From Rhodococcus sp. EPR-157 (lineage in GTDB: Bacteria > Actinomycetota > Actinomycetes > Mycobacteriales > Mycobacteriaceae): 36,002 nucleotides of DNA. The DNA lies in the NCBI RefSeq assembly GCF_001647195.1, contig NZ_LVCV01000031.1, positions 1-36,002 on the forward strand, written 5' to 3'. The notes below the pieces were generated by a model, which worked only from the letters and a program-made list of their open reading frames with translations, did not search any database and was not told the origin of the DNA. The position numbers and the translations under genes were made by a program. Of this stretch, positions 26,097 to 36,002 are shown one piece after another (the stretch's first letter is position 1; each line of letters begins with the position of its first letter).

Positions 26097-26474
26097 CTGT
26101 ATCGAGCGCTCGCGGACGTGACGATGGTGCTGCACCTGGCATTCATCGTGTACGTCGTCGTCGGTGGGTTCGTTGCGTGGCGGTGGCCGCGAACGATCCT
26201 TCTGCACGCGTGTGCGGCCGCATGGGGTTTCGCATCCATCGTCGTCGGTATCGACTGCCCGCTGACCTCACTGGAGAACTGGGCGCGTCAACATGCCGGC
26301 GGAGCCGCACTTCCGTCGACCGGGTTCATCGATTATTACCTCACCGGAGTGATCTACCCCGACAGTGCGCTCGCCGCCGTACGACTCACTGCAGCGTGCG
26401 CTGTCGCGCTCTCCTGGGCCGGATTCTTCGTGATCCGCGCGCGCTCACGCTCGGTTCTTCGACTCACGAAGTGA
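26094..26474 (+). CDS. DUF2784 membrane protein
   Basis: A 126-residue integral membrane protein recognised as DUF2784. It has about four hydrophobic helices: MVLHLAFIVYVVVGGFVAW, an HACAAAWGFASIVVGI segment, the region around FIDYYLTGVIYP, and VRLTAACAVALSWAGFFVI. Family-typical motifs include DCPLTSLENWAR, FIDYYLTGVIYP and the early LADxxMVLH. The function is unknown and no catalytic residues can be argued. It is flanked on both sides by leaderless promoters, so it need not be co-expressed with its neighbours. The C-terminus is short and basic (RARSRSVLRLTK), probably cytoplasmic. Confidence 0.85.
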   Translation: MLYRALADVTMVLHLAFIVYVVVGGFVAWRWPRTILLHACAAAWGFASIVVGIDCPLTSLENWARQHAGGAALPSTGFIDYYLTGVIYPDSALAAVRLTAACAVALSWAGFFVIRARSRSVLRLTK

Positions 26475-26481
26475 TACGCGT

Positions 26482-26496
26482 TAGTGTCCGTATATG
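26482..26496 (+). promoter_or_regulatory. Leaderless promoter of the saccharopine dehydrogenase-like gene (-10 TAGTGT)
   Basis: TAGTGT (26482-26487) lies 6 nt before ATG 26494, without a ribosome-binding site, in the short gap after the DUF2784 stop. A leaderless transcript is expected. Confidence 0.5.
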
Positions 26497-27759
26497 ACTT
26501 CGACCGATCCGACCGACAGCACTCCCACGCAACGTGACTACGACATCGTGGTGTACGGCGCCACCGGGTTCGTCGGTCGTCTCACGGCGGCGTATCTGGC
26601 GGAGCATGCGCCCGCGAACACGAAAGTCGCTCTCGCCGGTCGGTCGCTGACGCGGCTGGAGGCCGCCAGAAAGGCACTACCCGCCGGTGCCGCGCAGTGG
26701 CCGCTCGTCGAGGCCGATGCGAGCGACATCGACTCGCTCCGCGCACTGGCCGTCAGCACGCGCGTCGTGATCACCACTGTCGGCCCGTACGCGAAGTACG
26801 GCTTGCCGCTGACCACGGTGTGCGCAGAATCCGGCACCGACTACGTCGACCTCACCGGTGAGGTGCTCTTCGCCAGAAAGAGCATCGACGCCAATCACGA
26901 GATCGCTCGGAGCACCGGTGCCAGGATCGTCCACTCGTGCGGTTTCGATTCGATTCCGTCGGATATCGGTGTGCACGTGCTGTACTCGGCCGTCACCGAC
27001 GACGGAGCGGGCGAACTCACCGACACCACACTCGTCGTCAGCGCGATGCGCGGCGGGGTGAGCGGCGGCACCATCGATTCGTTGCGAACCCAGATCGACG
27101 AGGTCAAGAAGGATGGCAAGCTGCGCCGCCTCGCCGCACGGCCCTACTCCCTGAGCCCCGATCGGTCGCTCGAACCGGATCTGGGTCGCCAGTCCGACGT
27201 CGCACTTGTCAACGGTAAGGACATCGCTCCGGGCGTACGCGGCTGGAAGGCGCCGTTCGTCATGGCGTCGTACAACACGCGCGTCGTCAGGCGTAGCAAT
27301 GCTCTGCGAGAGTGGGCCTACGGCAAGGAATTTCGTTACCGGGAAGTAATGTCCGTCGGTTCTTCCATTGCATCGCCCGTCATCGCCGGTGCTGTGTCAG
27401 CGGGCCTCGGCGCGGTAGTCGTCGGCATGACCGTGTTGCCGAAGAAGATTCTCGATCGCGTGCTGCCCAAGCCGGGCGAGGGTCCAAGTCCCAAAGCACA
27501 GGACAGCGGGCACTTCACCATGGACCTGTACACGACGACGACCTCGGGTGCGCACTACCGGTCGAGGGTGAAGGCCACCGGCGATCCCGGTTACAAGGCG
27601 ACGTCGGTGATGCTCGGTGAGTCTGCGCTGGCATTGGTGCACAACCGAAGTGAGTTGCCCGACGCTGCAGGCGTTCTCACCCCGGCCACTGGGATCGGTG
27701 ATGCCTTGGTGACACGGCTCCGCGCCGCCGGTTTCGAGATCTGGGCCAAGAAAGTTTGA
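26494..27759 (+). CDS. Saccharopine dehydrogenase NADP-binding family protein (trans-acting enoyl reductase-like)
   Basis: A 421-residue protein with an N-terminal Rossmann fold (DIVVYGATGFVGRLTAAYLAEH, residues 14-35) typical of the saccharopine dehydrogenase-like group. In mycobacteria this group includes the trans-acting enoyl reductase of phenolic lipid synthesis (Rv2953) and Rv2449c. Other recognisable segments are VGPYAKYGLPLTTVCAESGTDYVDLTGE and HSCGFDSIPSDIG. A hydrophobic stretch near residues 290-310 (IASPVIAGAVSAGLGAVVVGM) suggests membrane association. A lipid-related reductase is more likely than lysine metabolism, but the substrate is unknown. The stop overlaps the nucleoside hydrolase start as TTGA. 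Confidence 0.87.
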   Translation: MTSTDPTDSTPTQRDYDIVVYGATGFVGRLTAAYLAEHAPANTKVALAGRSLTRLEAARKALPAGAAQWPLVEADASDIDSLRALAVSTRVVITTVGPYAKYGLPLTTVCAESGTDYVDLTGEVLFARKSIDANHEIARSTGARIVHSCGFDSIPSDIGVHVLYSAVTDDGAGELTDTTLVVSAMRGGVSGGTIDSLRTQIDEVKKDGKLRRLAARPYSLSPDRSLEPDLGRQSDVALVNGKDIAPGVRGWKAPFVMASYNTRVVRRSNALREWAYGKEFRYREVMSVGSSIASPVIAGAVSAGLGAVVVGMTVLPKKILDRVLPKPGEGPSPKAQDSGHFTMDLYTTTTSGAHYRSRVKATGDPGYKATSVMLGESALALVHNRSELPDAAGVLTPATGIGDALVTRLRAAGFEIWAKKV

Positions 27760-28799
27760 TCGACGATCCAGCCTCGGTGCCCCTGATCGTCGACGTCGAC
27801 ACCGGAATCGACGACTCGCTCGCTCTGCTCTACCTGCTGGCCAGTCCCGAGGCCGAGATCGTGTCGATCGCGGCCACCGCGGGCAACGTGCCGGTGAACC
27901 AGGTTGCCGCCAACAACCTGGCGTGGCTCGATCTGTGCCGAGCCGGCGATATCGAGGTCACCCTCGGCGCACAGACACCCCTGGTCGCTCCGCTGATGAC
28001 TACCGAGGACACGCACGGGCCGCAAGGTATCGGGTACGCCGAACTGCCGCGTTCCGCCCGCGCGATGTCCGAACGCGACGCGGCCACCGCGTGGGTTGAG
28101 TTGGCCCGTGAACGGCCGGGTGAGATCACTGGGCTCGTGACCGGACCGCTGACGAATCTGGCGACGGCAATTCGGATCGAGCCAGCTCTACCGCAGCTGC
28201 TGAAGCGACTGGTGGTGATGGGTGGCGCGTTCCAGCATCCAGGAAACACGACGCCGACCAGTGAATGGAACATCGCCGTCGATCCGGAAGCAGCAGCGGA
28301 GGTGTTCGCGGCATTCTCGGGCCTGCCACACGGCCGGCTACCGATCATCTGCCCGCTCGACGTCACCGAGACCATCGAAATGACTCCCGCGCACGTCGCG
28401 CAGCTGGCCGCCCGCGCCGGAAGTACTCCCGCCGAAATCGTGTCGGCGACCGATTCGTCGACGACGAGGTCGACCGCGTCCAATCCGCTCGTCCGCCACT
28501 TCTCCGACGCCGTGCGGTTCTACATGGAGTTTCATCGCGACCACGACCAGGGATTCCTCGCACACATGCACGATCCGTTCGCCGCGGCCGTCGCACTGAA
28601 TCCTGGTATCGCGACAGTCCGTCCGGCGACGGTGGACGTCGAGCTGAACGGAACGTTGACTCGTGGAACGACGGTCGCGGACTGGCGCGGAATGTGGGGG
28701 CGTCCCCGCAACGCAGTGGTCGCAACCGCTACCGACCCCGCGGCCTTCTTCGACGACCTCATCGAACGGGTCGGAGCCCTCGCGTCCCGTCTGTACTGA
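27756..28799 (+). CDS. Inosine-uridine-preferring nucleoside hydrolase family protein
   Basis: A 347-residue enzyme that hydrolyses the N-glycosidic bond of ribonucleosides for base salvage. The calcium-binding signature DVDTGIDD lies at residues 13-20. Other active-site segments include GPLTNLATAI, VVMGGAFQHPGNTTPTSEWNIAVDPEAA and the late Asp/His region (HDPFAAAVAL). Nucleoside specificity cannot be read from the sequence. TTG 27756 overlaps the previous stop by 4 bp (TTGA) and suggests coupling; GTG 27777 is an alternative that still retains the signature. No signal peptide. The gene converges on meaB with only 7 bp between the stops. Confidence 0.92.
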   Translation: MIDDPASVPLIVDVDTGIDDSLALLYLLASPEAEIVSIAATAGNVPVNQVAANNLAWLDLCRAGDIEVTLGAQTPLVAPLMTTEDTHGPQGIGYAELPRSARAMSERDAATAWVELARERPGEITGLVTGPLTNLATAIRIEPALPQLLKRLVVMGGAFQHPGNTTPTSEWNIAVDPEAAAEVFAAFSGLPHGRLPIICPLDVTETIEMTPAHVAQLAARAGSTPAEIVSATDSSTTRSTASNPLVRHFSDAVRFYMEFHRDHDQGFLAHMHDPFAAAVALNPGIATVRPATVDVELNGTLTRGTTVADWRGMWGRPRNAVVATATDPAAFFDDLIERVGALASRLY

Positions 28800-28806
28800 T
28801 TACTCC

Positions 28807-29814
28807 CTAAGCCCCATCGAACGCATCGAGCAATTCCTGAGCTCCCAAAGCAGCGGTCAGCGAACCGTCGCGGACACGGCGTTCGACGCTCGATCGGACG
28901 GCTTTCACAGCGGGGTTCTGCGCGAGTCGACGCAGAAGCTGATCGTTGACCATCGTCCACGTCCAGTCGACCTGTTGCGTACGACGCTTCTCGGCGAACT
29001 CGCCTGCATCGGTCAACACTTGCCGATGTCTGAGCACGGTGTCCCAGAACTCGTCCATCCCGGTCTTTTCCAGCGCACTCATCGTCAGAACCGGCGGCTG
29101 CCAGATCGCGTCGTGCGGATAGATCATGCGTAGAGCACCGGCGAGTTCGCGCGCTGCACCCTTCGCCTCTACCGCGTGCTTGCCGTCGGCTTTGTTGACG
29201 GAGACCAGATCGGCGAGTTCCAGAACGCCCTTCTTGATGCCCTGCAACTGATCACCCGTACGCGCCAGAGTGAGAAAAGCAAAGCAGTCCACCATGTTCG
29301 CAACAGTCACCTCGGACTGCCCGACACCGACTGTCTCGACGAGGATGACGTCGAATCCCGCTGCCTCGAGCAGCACGATCGTCTCGCGCGTTGCCCGAGC
29401 GACTCCCCCGAGGGTGCCCGACGTGGGCGACGGTCGAATGTACGCGTCTTTCTGGACAGCCAAGTTCGCCATGCGCGTCTTGTCGCCCAGGATCGATCCA
29501 CCTGTCCTAGTCGAGGAGGGGTCGACGGCCAACACCGCGACCTTGTGCCCCTTGTCGATCAGGTACATGCCGAGCGCGTCGATGAACGTCGACTTACCGA
29601 CGCCGGGAACGCCGGTGATCCCGACACGGTGCGACCCACCAGCCTTCGGCAGCAACTTCAGCAACAGTTGCTGCGCTAGGTCACGATGGTCGGTACGACT
29701 CGACTCGACCAGCGTGATCGCGCGGGCCAACCCAGATCGCTCGTTGGCCAACACGGACGCAGCCACGGCGTCGATGTCGATGTTCCGGCCTGCTGGCTTC
29801 TTCGGAGCAGTCAT
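28807..29814 (-). CDS. meaB: Methylmalonyl-CoA mutase-associated GTPase MeaB
   Basis: A 335-residue G3E-type GTPase chaperone that protects methylmalonyl-CoA mutase and gates cofactor B12 loading. The P-loop is GVPGVGKST (about residues 64-72). It is followed by [21 protein letters not shown] with the switch Asp and Arg, [10 protein letters not shown], and the base-recognition motif NKADGKH. The C-terminal dimerisation region (ELLDAF) is complete. ATG 29814 lies 3 bp after the mutB stop, so the gene is the last of the mutA-mutB-meaB operon, a well-known arrangement. Former annotations call this family ArgK; the operon context settles the role. Confidence 0.96.
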   Translation of the reverse strand: MTAPKKPAGRNIDIDAVAASVLANERSGLARAITLVESSRTDHRDLAQQLLLKLLPKAGGSHRVGITGVPGVGKSTFIDALGMYLIDKGHKVAVLAVDPSSTRTGGSILGDKTRMANLAVQKDAYIRPSPTSGTLGGVARATRETIVLLEAAGFDVILVETVGVGQSEVTVANMVDCFAFLTLARTGDQLQGIKKGVLELADLVSVNKADGKHAVEAKGAARELAGALRMIYPHDAIWQPPVLTMSALEKTGMDEFWDTVLRHRQVLTDAGEFAEKRRTQQVDWTWTMVNDQLLRRLAQNPAVKAVRSSVERRVRDGSLTAALGAQELLDAFDGA

Positions 29815-29817
29815 TCT

Positions 29818-32100
<2,283 letters not shown>

Positions 32101-32102
32101 CG

Positions 32103-33977
32103 TCAGGCTCCAAGGGATTCGAGAAGATCGGTCAGGACGGCGACGGCGTCGACCTGGGCGGTCAGGAAATCGTCGGGCCGCTCGGGACCTGCGATATCGA
32201 CGAAGACCTTGTCGGACCCGGCGAGAAGGACTCGCTCGATTCCGGCTCGGCGTAGCGCAACAACTGCGGCCCCCGCTTCGGCCGCATACCGCTTGTCGGT
32301 TCCACACAGGACGGCGATTCGCGCGCCCGAGGCTGTGACGGCACCCGCAATGGATTCGGTGGTCAGCGGACCCGGGTTCTCGGTATGAATTCCGCCCGAC
32401 GCAAGAAGATTGGCCGCGAAGGTCGTTCGGATGTTGTGCTCTGCAACCGAGCCGATCGGCGCAAGCAGCACCAATGGCCTGACGTCGTGCTCGGCGAGGT
32501 ATGCATCGGACCGGTCCCGCAGCGCCTCGAATGCTGCGCCGTATCGGTGCACGACGGAGCTCTTCGTACTGGGAGGCAGTGGCGCTTCGGCGAGATTCGG
32601 GAATTCGTTCACCCCGGTAAGCGGTGTGCGCCGGTGCGCGATGTCCGAATCGCGTGCCGTCTTGACCGCTGCGATCGAGGCAGCGAGCGACCCCGAGTCC
32701 AGTGCAGCAAGGTATCCACCGTCGGCCTCGATCTCCTGGGTGAACTTCCATGCCGTCTCGGCCAATTGGTCCGTGAGCTGCTCGATGTACCACGATCCGG
32801 CGCCGGGATCGAGTACGCGACCCAGATGCGATTCTTCGAGCAACAGCAGCTGTGTGTTCCGAGCGATGCGCGCCGAGAACGTCTTCGACACACCCGCGGC
32901 TCCCCCATCGAGAGCCACGTCGAACGGAAGGACGGTGACTGCGTCGGCTCCACCGATGCCCGCACCGAATGCGGCGAGAGTCGTGCGAAGCATGTTCACC
33001 CATGGATCACGTTGCGCCATCATCGCTTCCGACGTGACCGCGTGCTGCGGTGCACCTCCGAAGGTCGGCGCACCGACCACCTGGGCCACCCGCGCCCACA
33101 CCATGCGCGCTGCCCGGAACTTGGCGATCGTCTGAAACTGATCATCGGTTGCAGCGAACCGAAATTCGAGCTGGCTCAGTGCCTGAGCGGCGGTCGTACC
33201 GGCCGACGTCAACGCGCGGAGGTATTCCAACCCTGCGGCAACAGCTGCGCCAATTTCCTGTGTGTCACTCGCACCCGCATTGTGGAAGACCGTGCCGTCG
33301 ACGGTGATCGCACGCACCCGTTCGGGTCGCTCGATCGACTGACGCGCAAGTGCGACGACGGCGTCGAGCGAGGGCGCCCTTCGACCGGAGAACTTCGACG
33401 TCAGCGTCGCCGCACCGAGTCGGATGTCGATCGCGGAGCGGTCGACGCCATCGGCGGCATCGAGCGCTGCCAAGAGGGCATCGGCAGCATCGACCGTCTC
33501 CGCCCCGGCATCGACGACGATCGGTACGAGGTCGAACAGAACCTCGCTCAGTGCACGCTGGATTCCCCCGACGGAAAGATCGGATTCGCCGATGCAGAGC
33601 CAGAGAGCACTGACGCCGTTGTTCAAGCCGTCGAGGATCGACCGATTGACGGCCTCGGGATCGGACTGTCCGGCACCGAAGCGCGCACTGACCTTCCAAC
33701 CGGCGTTCACGTCACGTGTTGCATCGCGGCCGCGAACGTACGGGAACGCGCCGGGCAGTGGAGCCTCGGGCTGTTCGTCCAATGAGCCGTAGAGGGGGTG
33801 GATGGTGACCCCGTCGTACGTAGTGGTGTCGAGCAAATGCTCCGGATCACTCGGGAGATCCTCGATGTCGACTCTCCGCGACTTCGCGAGAACCCCGGCG
33901 ACCGCCTTCTGCCACGCTGCATACGCGCTTCGTGAGGCGTCCTCTTGTGAAGCATCTTCTTGTGAAGCAACGGACAC
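32103..33977 (-). CDS. mutA: Methylmalonyl-CoA mutase small subunit
   Basis: A 624-residue paralogue of MutB that forms the heterodimer. It retains the barrel and the B12-like domain, but the C-terminal DxHxxG cobalamin motif is absent (the equivalent region reads GSVAEHNIR), as expected for the non-catalytic subunit. The N-terminus [18 protein letters not shown] is typical. GTG 33977 has GAGGGAG 8 nt upstream. Codons 4-13 are two 15-bp tandem repeats. First gene of the mutA-mutB-meaB operon. A TAACAT box (minus strand, plus 34037-34042) may be the -10, with a palindrome upstream of it. Cytoplasmic. Confidence 0.95.
   Translation of the reverse strand: MSVASQEDASQEDASRSAYAAWQKAVAGVLAKSRRVDIEDLPSDPEHLLDTTTYDGVTIHPLYGSLDEQPEAPLPGAFPYVRGRDATRDVNAGWKVSARFGAGQSDPEAVNRSILDGLNNGVSALWLCIGESDLSVGGIQRALSEVLFDLVPIVVDAGAETVDAADALLAALDAADGVDRSAIDIRLGAATLTSKFSGRRAPSLDAVVALARQSIERPERVRAITVDGTVFHNAGASDTQEIGAAVAAGLEYLRALTSAGTTAAQALSQLEFRFAATDDQFQTIAKFRAARMVWARVAQVVGAPTFGGAPQHAVTSEAMMAQRDPWVNMLRTTLAAFGAGIGGADAVTVLPFDVALDGGAAGVSKTFSARIARNTQLLLLEESHLGRVLDPGAGSWYIEQLTDQLAETAWKFTQEIEADGGYLAALDSGSLAASIAAVKTARDSDIAHRRTPLTGVNEFPNLAEAPLPPSTKSSVVHRYGAAFEALRDRSDAYLAEHDVRPLVLLAPIGSVAEHNIRTTFAANLLASGGIHTENPGPLTTESIAGAVTASGARIAVLCGTDKRYAAEAGAAVVALRRAGIERVLLAGSDKVFVDIAGPERPDDFLTAQVDAVAVLTDLLESLGA
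33939..33968 (-). repeat. 15-bp in-frame tandem repeat at the 5' end of mutA
   Basis: On the minus strand GCTTCACAAGAAGAT is followed by GCTTCACAAGAGGAC, 13 of 15 bases identical, encoding ASQED twice; the next codons (GCC TCA) begin a partial third unit. The period keeps the frame. Confidence 0.85.
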
Positions 33978-34064
33978 GGTGAATGCTCCCTCGACTCAAT
34001 CGACTTTCGGTCGATCGACAAATTGCGACTTCTGTGATGTTAACCGCGATTGCTCCGACACTAT

Positions 34065-34082
34065 CGTGAGGATCACCTCACG
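34065..34082. promoter_or_regulatory. Palindrome in the mutA/TVP38 intergenic region, possible operator
   Basis: CGTGAGG-ATCA-CCTCACG is a perfect 7+7 bp inverted repeat. It lies just upstream of a TAACAT -10 candidate for mutA (34037-34042, minus strand), near the -35 position, and 64 bp before the divergent membrane protein gene. No T-tract follows, and the location favours a regulator-binding site over a terminator. Confidence 0.45.
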
Positions 34083-34148
34083 TTTGCACGGGAGGTGGTT
34101 TCGTGGCGTTCACCACTTCGGTGCACGCCGGTAGTGTCGGTGGATGTG

Positions 34149-34847
34149 ATGAGGCGCTTTCGAGATCCACGGCTGATCGGCCTCGTCGTACTCATCCTGG
34201 CCCTCGCACTGGCGGGAATTCTCGCCCCACATCCCTCGATCGAGCAGATGCGCGAGTGGTCCGTTTCGATCGGTCCGGCGTTTCCCCTCGCGTTCTTCGC
34301 GGTCCACGCAATTGCGACCGTGGCACCGATTCCCCGCACACTGTTCACACTGGCCGCAGGCGTGCTGTTCGGTCCGGTCACCGGTCTCGCTGTGACCGTC
34401 GGCGCCTCGACCGTCAGTGCGGTGTTGGCGCTGGTGATGGTCCGTGTCGTCGGAAGAGAATGGTTCGCGACCAGAATGACCCACCCCGCCGCTCGGATGA
34501 TCGACGACAGCCTCGCAAGGCGAGGATGGCTGGCAGTGGGGTCATTGCGGCTGATTGCCCCCGTCCCGTTCTCGGTCGTGAACTATTGCTGTGGAGTGTC
34601 GTCGATTCGTCTCGCACCGTTCGCCGTTGCGACGGCGGTCGGCGTCGTACCAGGAACCGTGGGCATCGTCGTCCTCGGTGATGCCCTGGGCGGAAACGCG
34701 GATCCGTTGATGCTCGCGCTGTCCGGTTCGTGCATCGCCCTGGGTGTTATCGGACTCGTGATCGACTGGCGGCTCTCGATCACGCGCCGCGAACGATCGG
34801 GTCAGCCCTCGAAGCTTGACCTGGAAAAGTCAAGCCATAAGAGTTGA
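34149..34847 (+). CDS. TVP38/TMEM64 (DedA-like, VTT domain) membrane protein
   Basis: A 232-residue polytopic membrane protein of the SNARE-associated/VTT group. It has an N-terminal helix (LIGLVVLILALALAGIL). The core motif FTLAAGVLFGPVTGLAVTVGAS is followed by LRLIAPVPFSVVNYCCG, the conserved R-x-x-P-x-P-F re-entrant element, and a closing helix pair. Related DedA/VTT proteins move lipids across membranes; the substrate here is unknown. The frame is open to 34050, but TAGTGT at 34132-34137 suggests a start at GTG 34146 or ATG 34149. Its last codons run into the promoter of the next gene, the TGA stop lying inside the -35 hexamer TTGACA. Confidence 0.87.
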   Translation: MRRFRDPRLIGLVVLILALALAGILAPHPSIEQMREWSVSIGPAFPLAFFAVHAIATVAPIPRTLFTLAAGVLFGPVTGLAVTVGASTVSAVLALVMVRVVGREWFATRMTHPAARMIDDSLARRGWLAVGSLRLIAPVPFSVVNYCCGVSSIRLAPFAVATAVGVVPGTVGIVVLGDALGGNADPLMLALSGSCIALGVIGLVIDWRLSITRRERSGQPSKLDLEKSSHKS

Positions 34848-34872
34848 CATCTCTTTGTCAACTCCATAGCCT
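34841..34872 (+). promoter_or_regulatory. Promoter and inverted-repeat operator of the SatD-like gene
   Basis: TTGACA (34844-34849), a perfect -35, is 17 bp from TAGCCT (34867-34872), which lies 6 nt before ATG 34879, so the transcript is probably leaderless. GAGTTGACA (34841-34849) and TGTCAACTC (34856-34864) form a perfect 9+9 bp inverted repeat with a 6-bp spacer covering the -35 and spacer. A weaker repeat, CTTGAC-N8-GTCAAG, lies at about 34815-34834 and shares the TTGAC core. Repression by a dimeric regulator is likely. Confidence 0.65.
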
Positions 34873-34878
34873 TGTCGG

Positions 34879-35505
34879 ATGTTCGTGATGACCATCGACC
34901 AGCGGCGAAGTCGACGTGATGTCGATCGCGTGGAAGCGCTGCTCGACTCGATGCGCGACGTTCCACTCCTGCGGCCGTTCGACCGAACCGCAGGCGACGA
35001 GGTTCAAGCTGTGATCGAAGGTTCGGCCACGGGCGCCCGCACTGTGATCGACATCGCACTGACACTGGTTCGACTCGGAACTTGGAGTGTGGGAATCGGA
35101 ATCGGAGCGGTCGAAGAACCTTTACCGAAAACCACCCGAGCAGGACGCGGCGCAGCGTTCGAAGCGGCACGCGAGGCGGTCACCCGCGCCAAGAACGCAC
35201 CCGGCGGCGTCGCAATCAACACGGCCGACGCAGATCGTGCGAGTCGATGCCGCGACGCCGAAACCGCGCTTGCACTCGTTGCGCTCCTCATCACCGACCG
35301 CACGGAACAGGGACATGAGGCGGCAGACTTGATGGCTGCCGGGCTCACCCAGACACACGCAGCCGAACGTCTGGGGATCAGCAAGCAAGCCATGTCTCAA
35401 AGACTGTCGGTGGCGAGGTGGAGCATCGAGGCCGACGGACGACGACTGGCCACCAACTTGCTCACCGACATCGGTGTCTGCACACAGAAATCGGGGAACC
35501 CATGA
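34879..35505 (+). CDS. SatD-like protein with C-terminal helix-turn-helix
   Basis: A 208-residue protein that resembles SatD-family proteins. The N-terminal part begins FVMTIDQRRSRRD and contains RPFDRTAGDEVQAVIEG and an alternating-strand core (VRLGTWSVGIGIGAVE). The C-terminal part (about 140-185) is a helix-turn-helix reading LTQTHAAERLGISKQAMSQRL. The ATG has a near-consensus promoter overlapped by an inverted repeat, so autoregulation is plausible. Its stop overlaps the following membrane protein gene by 4 bp (ATGA), indicating that the two work together. The physiological role is not known to me. Family naming is tentative; the HTH is clear. Confidence 0.75.
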   Translation: MFVMTIDQRRSRRDVDRVEALLDSMRDVPLLRPFDRTAGDEVQAVIEGSATGARTVIDIALTLVRLGTWSVGIGIGAVEEPLPKTTRAGRGAAFEAAREAVTRAKNAPGGVAINTADADRASRCRDAETALALVALLITDRTEQGHEAADLMAAGLTQTHAAERLGISKQAMSQRLSVARWSIEADGRRLATNLLTDIGVCTQKSGNP

Positions 35506-36002
35506 CAGTAGCCACCCTCGTACTGCTCGCGCTCGCCGCGGCTCTGTCAATGGTGCCGTCCCGGCCACCGCTCCCACACTGGACCACCGCACTCGCCTCG
35601 GCGACGTTGCTGGGTGTCGCCGCCGTCACGGGGCTGCAAGCCGACCGTGTGCAGGGCGTCGCCTTGGCGACGACCTACGTCGTGACCGTCGTCGCAGCCG
35701 CGGCGGGCGGGTCCGCGATCGTGACGGCGGTCTTTCGTCTCGCCCGCCGCGACGGAACGCCCGAACCCGACGGCCAGGCCGGGCCCCTTCACGGCGGTCG
35801 AACGATCGGCGTACTGGAGCGGACCGCCGTCGCAGCGTCGATCCTCGCGGGATGGCCCGAGGGCATTGCAATCGTGTTGGCCGTCAAGGGGCTGGCGCGC
35901 TATCCGGAACTACGCGCCGCCGAAACGCACACCGTGCCTACTCACCCTGCCGCCACGTCGGCTTCCGAACAATTCATCATCGGCACGTTCACCAGCGTCG
36001 TG
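35502..36002 (+). CDS. Membrane protein paired with the SatD-like gene (3' truncated by window)
   Basis: An open frame from ATG 35502, overlapping the previous stop by 4 bp, that runs without a stop to the end of the window (167 codons). It starts with a hydrophobic helix (VATLVLLALAAALSMVP). A second is ALASATLLGVAAVTGL, a third VALATTYVVTVVAAAAGGSAIV, then a charged loop and IGVLERTAVAASILAGWPEGIAIVLAVKGLARYPEL, followed by SEQFIIGTFTSVV. I have the impression that the ERTAV...KGL...SEQFIIGT pattern is conserved in actinobacterial proteins linked to SatD-like genes, but I know no function. The C-terminus is outside the window. Confidence 0.75.
   Translation, partial: MTVATLVLLALAAALSMVPSRPPLPHWTTALASATLLGVAAVTGLQADRVQGVALATTYVVTVVAAAAGGSAIVTAVFRLARRDGTPEPDGQAGPLHGGRTIGVLERTAVAASILAGWPEGIAIVLAVKGLARYPELRAAETHTVPTHPAATSASEQFIIGTFTSVV

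Noticed and set aside
32101-33003. Extension of the mutB frame about 300 codons upstream
   Set aside because: It is the mutA coding region read in another frame, Arg/Ser-rich and without domain features; ATG 32100 fits MutB.

Overview
The window is high-GC DNA from a mycolic-acid-type actinobacterium, most likely a Rhodococcus or close relative. The basis is a mycothiol ligase (mshC), a meaB-mutB-mutA methylmalonyl-CoA mutase operon, many GTG/TTG starts, frequent leaderless promoters, and a gene order resembling the Mycobacterium tuberculosis Rv2130c-Rv2141c block as I remember it. The genus is inferred; no marker gene settles it.

Layout. (1) 2-966: the 3' end of nirB, then complete nirD (assimilatory nitrite reductase). 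(2) 1024-9333: four tightly packed genes forming a type II Wadjet (JetABCD) anti-plasmid defence system, an SMC-like ATPase complex with a Toprim nuclease subunit. It sits in only 57 bp after nirD and 23 bp before convergent mshC. (3) 9357-13647, minus strand: uppP, a histidine phosphatase, a DUF3090 protein, an SCO1664-type kinase-like protein and mshC, with several internal promoters. (4) 13861-17738, plus strand: an aldo/keto reductase-like protein lacking two catalytic tetrad residues, then a haem importer hmuTUV whose leaderless promoter overlaps an IdeR/DtxR-like half-site. (5) 17735-18109, minus strand: a small conserved-looking gene interrupted by one in-frame amber codon. (6) 18259-22646: an LppL-like lipoprotein, a DUF5703 protein and pyrD on plus, facing an M20 peptidase and a PEBP-family protein on minus across a strong bidirectional terminator. 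(7) 22760-22848: tRNA-Leu(GAG). (8) 22987-28799, plus strand: a zinc-ribbon/SDR fusion without the usual catalytic Tyr, a GCS2-type ligase, a DUF2784 membrane protein, a saccharopine dehydrogenase-like reductase and a nucleoside hydrolase. (9) 28807-33977, minus strand: mutA-mutB-meaB. (10) 34149-36002, plus strand: a TVP38/DedA-like membrane protein, then a SatD-like HTH protein and a membrane protein cut by the window edge, driven by a near-consensus promoter covered by a 9+9 bp inverted repeat.

The main accessory element is the Wadjet operon. Type II Wadjet is a known class, so it is not a new system type, but its insertion among core genes and its leaderless promoter are worth noting. The less expected observations are the amber-interrupted gene, the two enzymes lacking catalytic residues, the operator in front of the SatD-like gene, and at least seven genes with a TANNNT box placed 6-7 nt before the start codon. 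No CRISPR array, insertion sequence, rRNA or prophage was seen, and no stretch above 300 bp lacks a gene.
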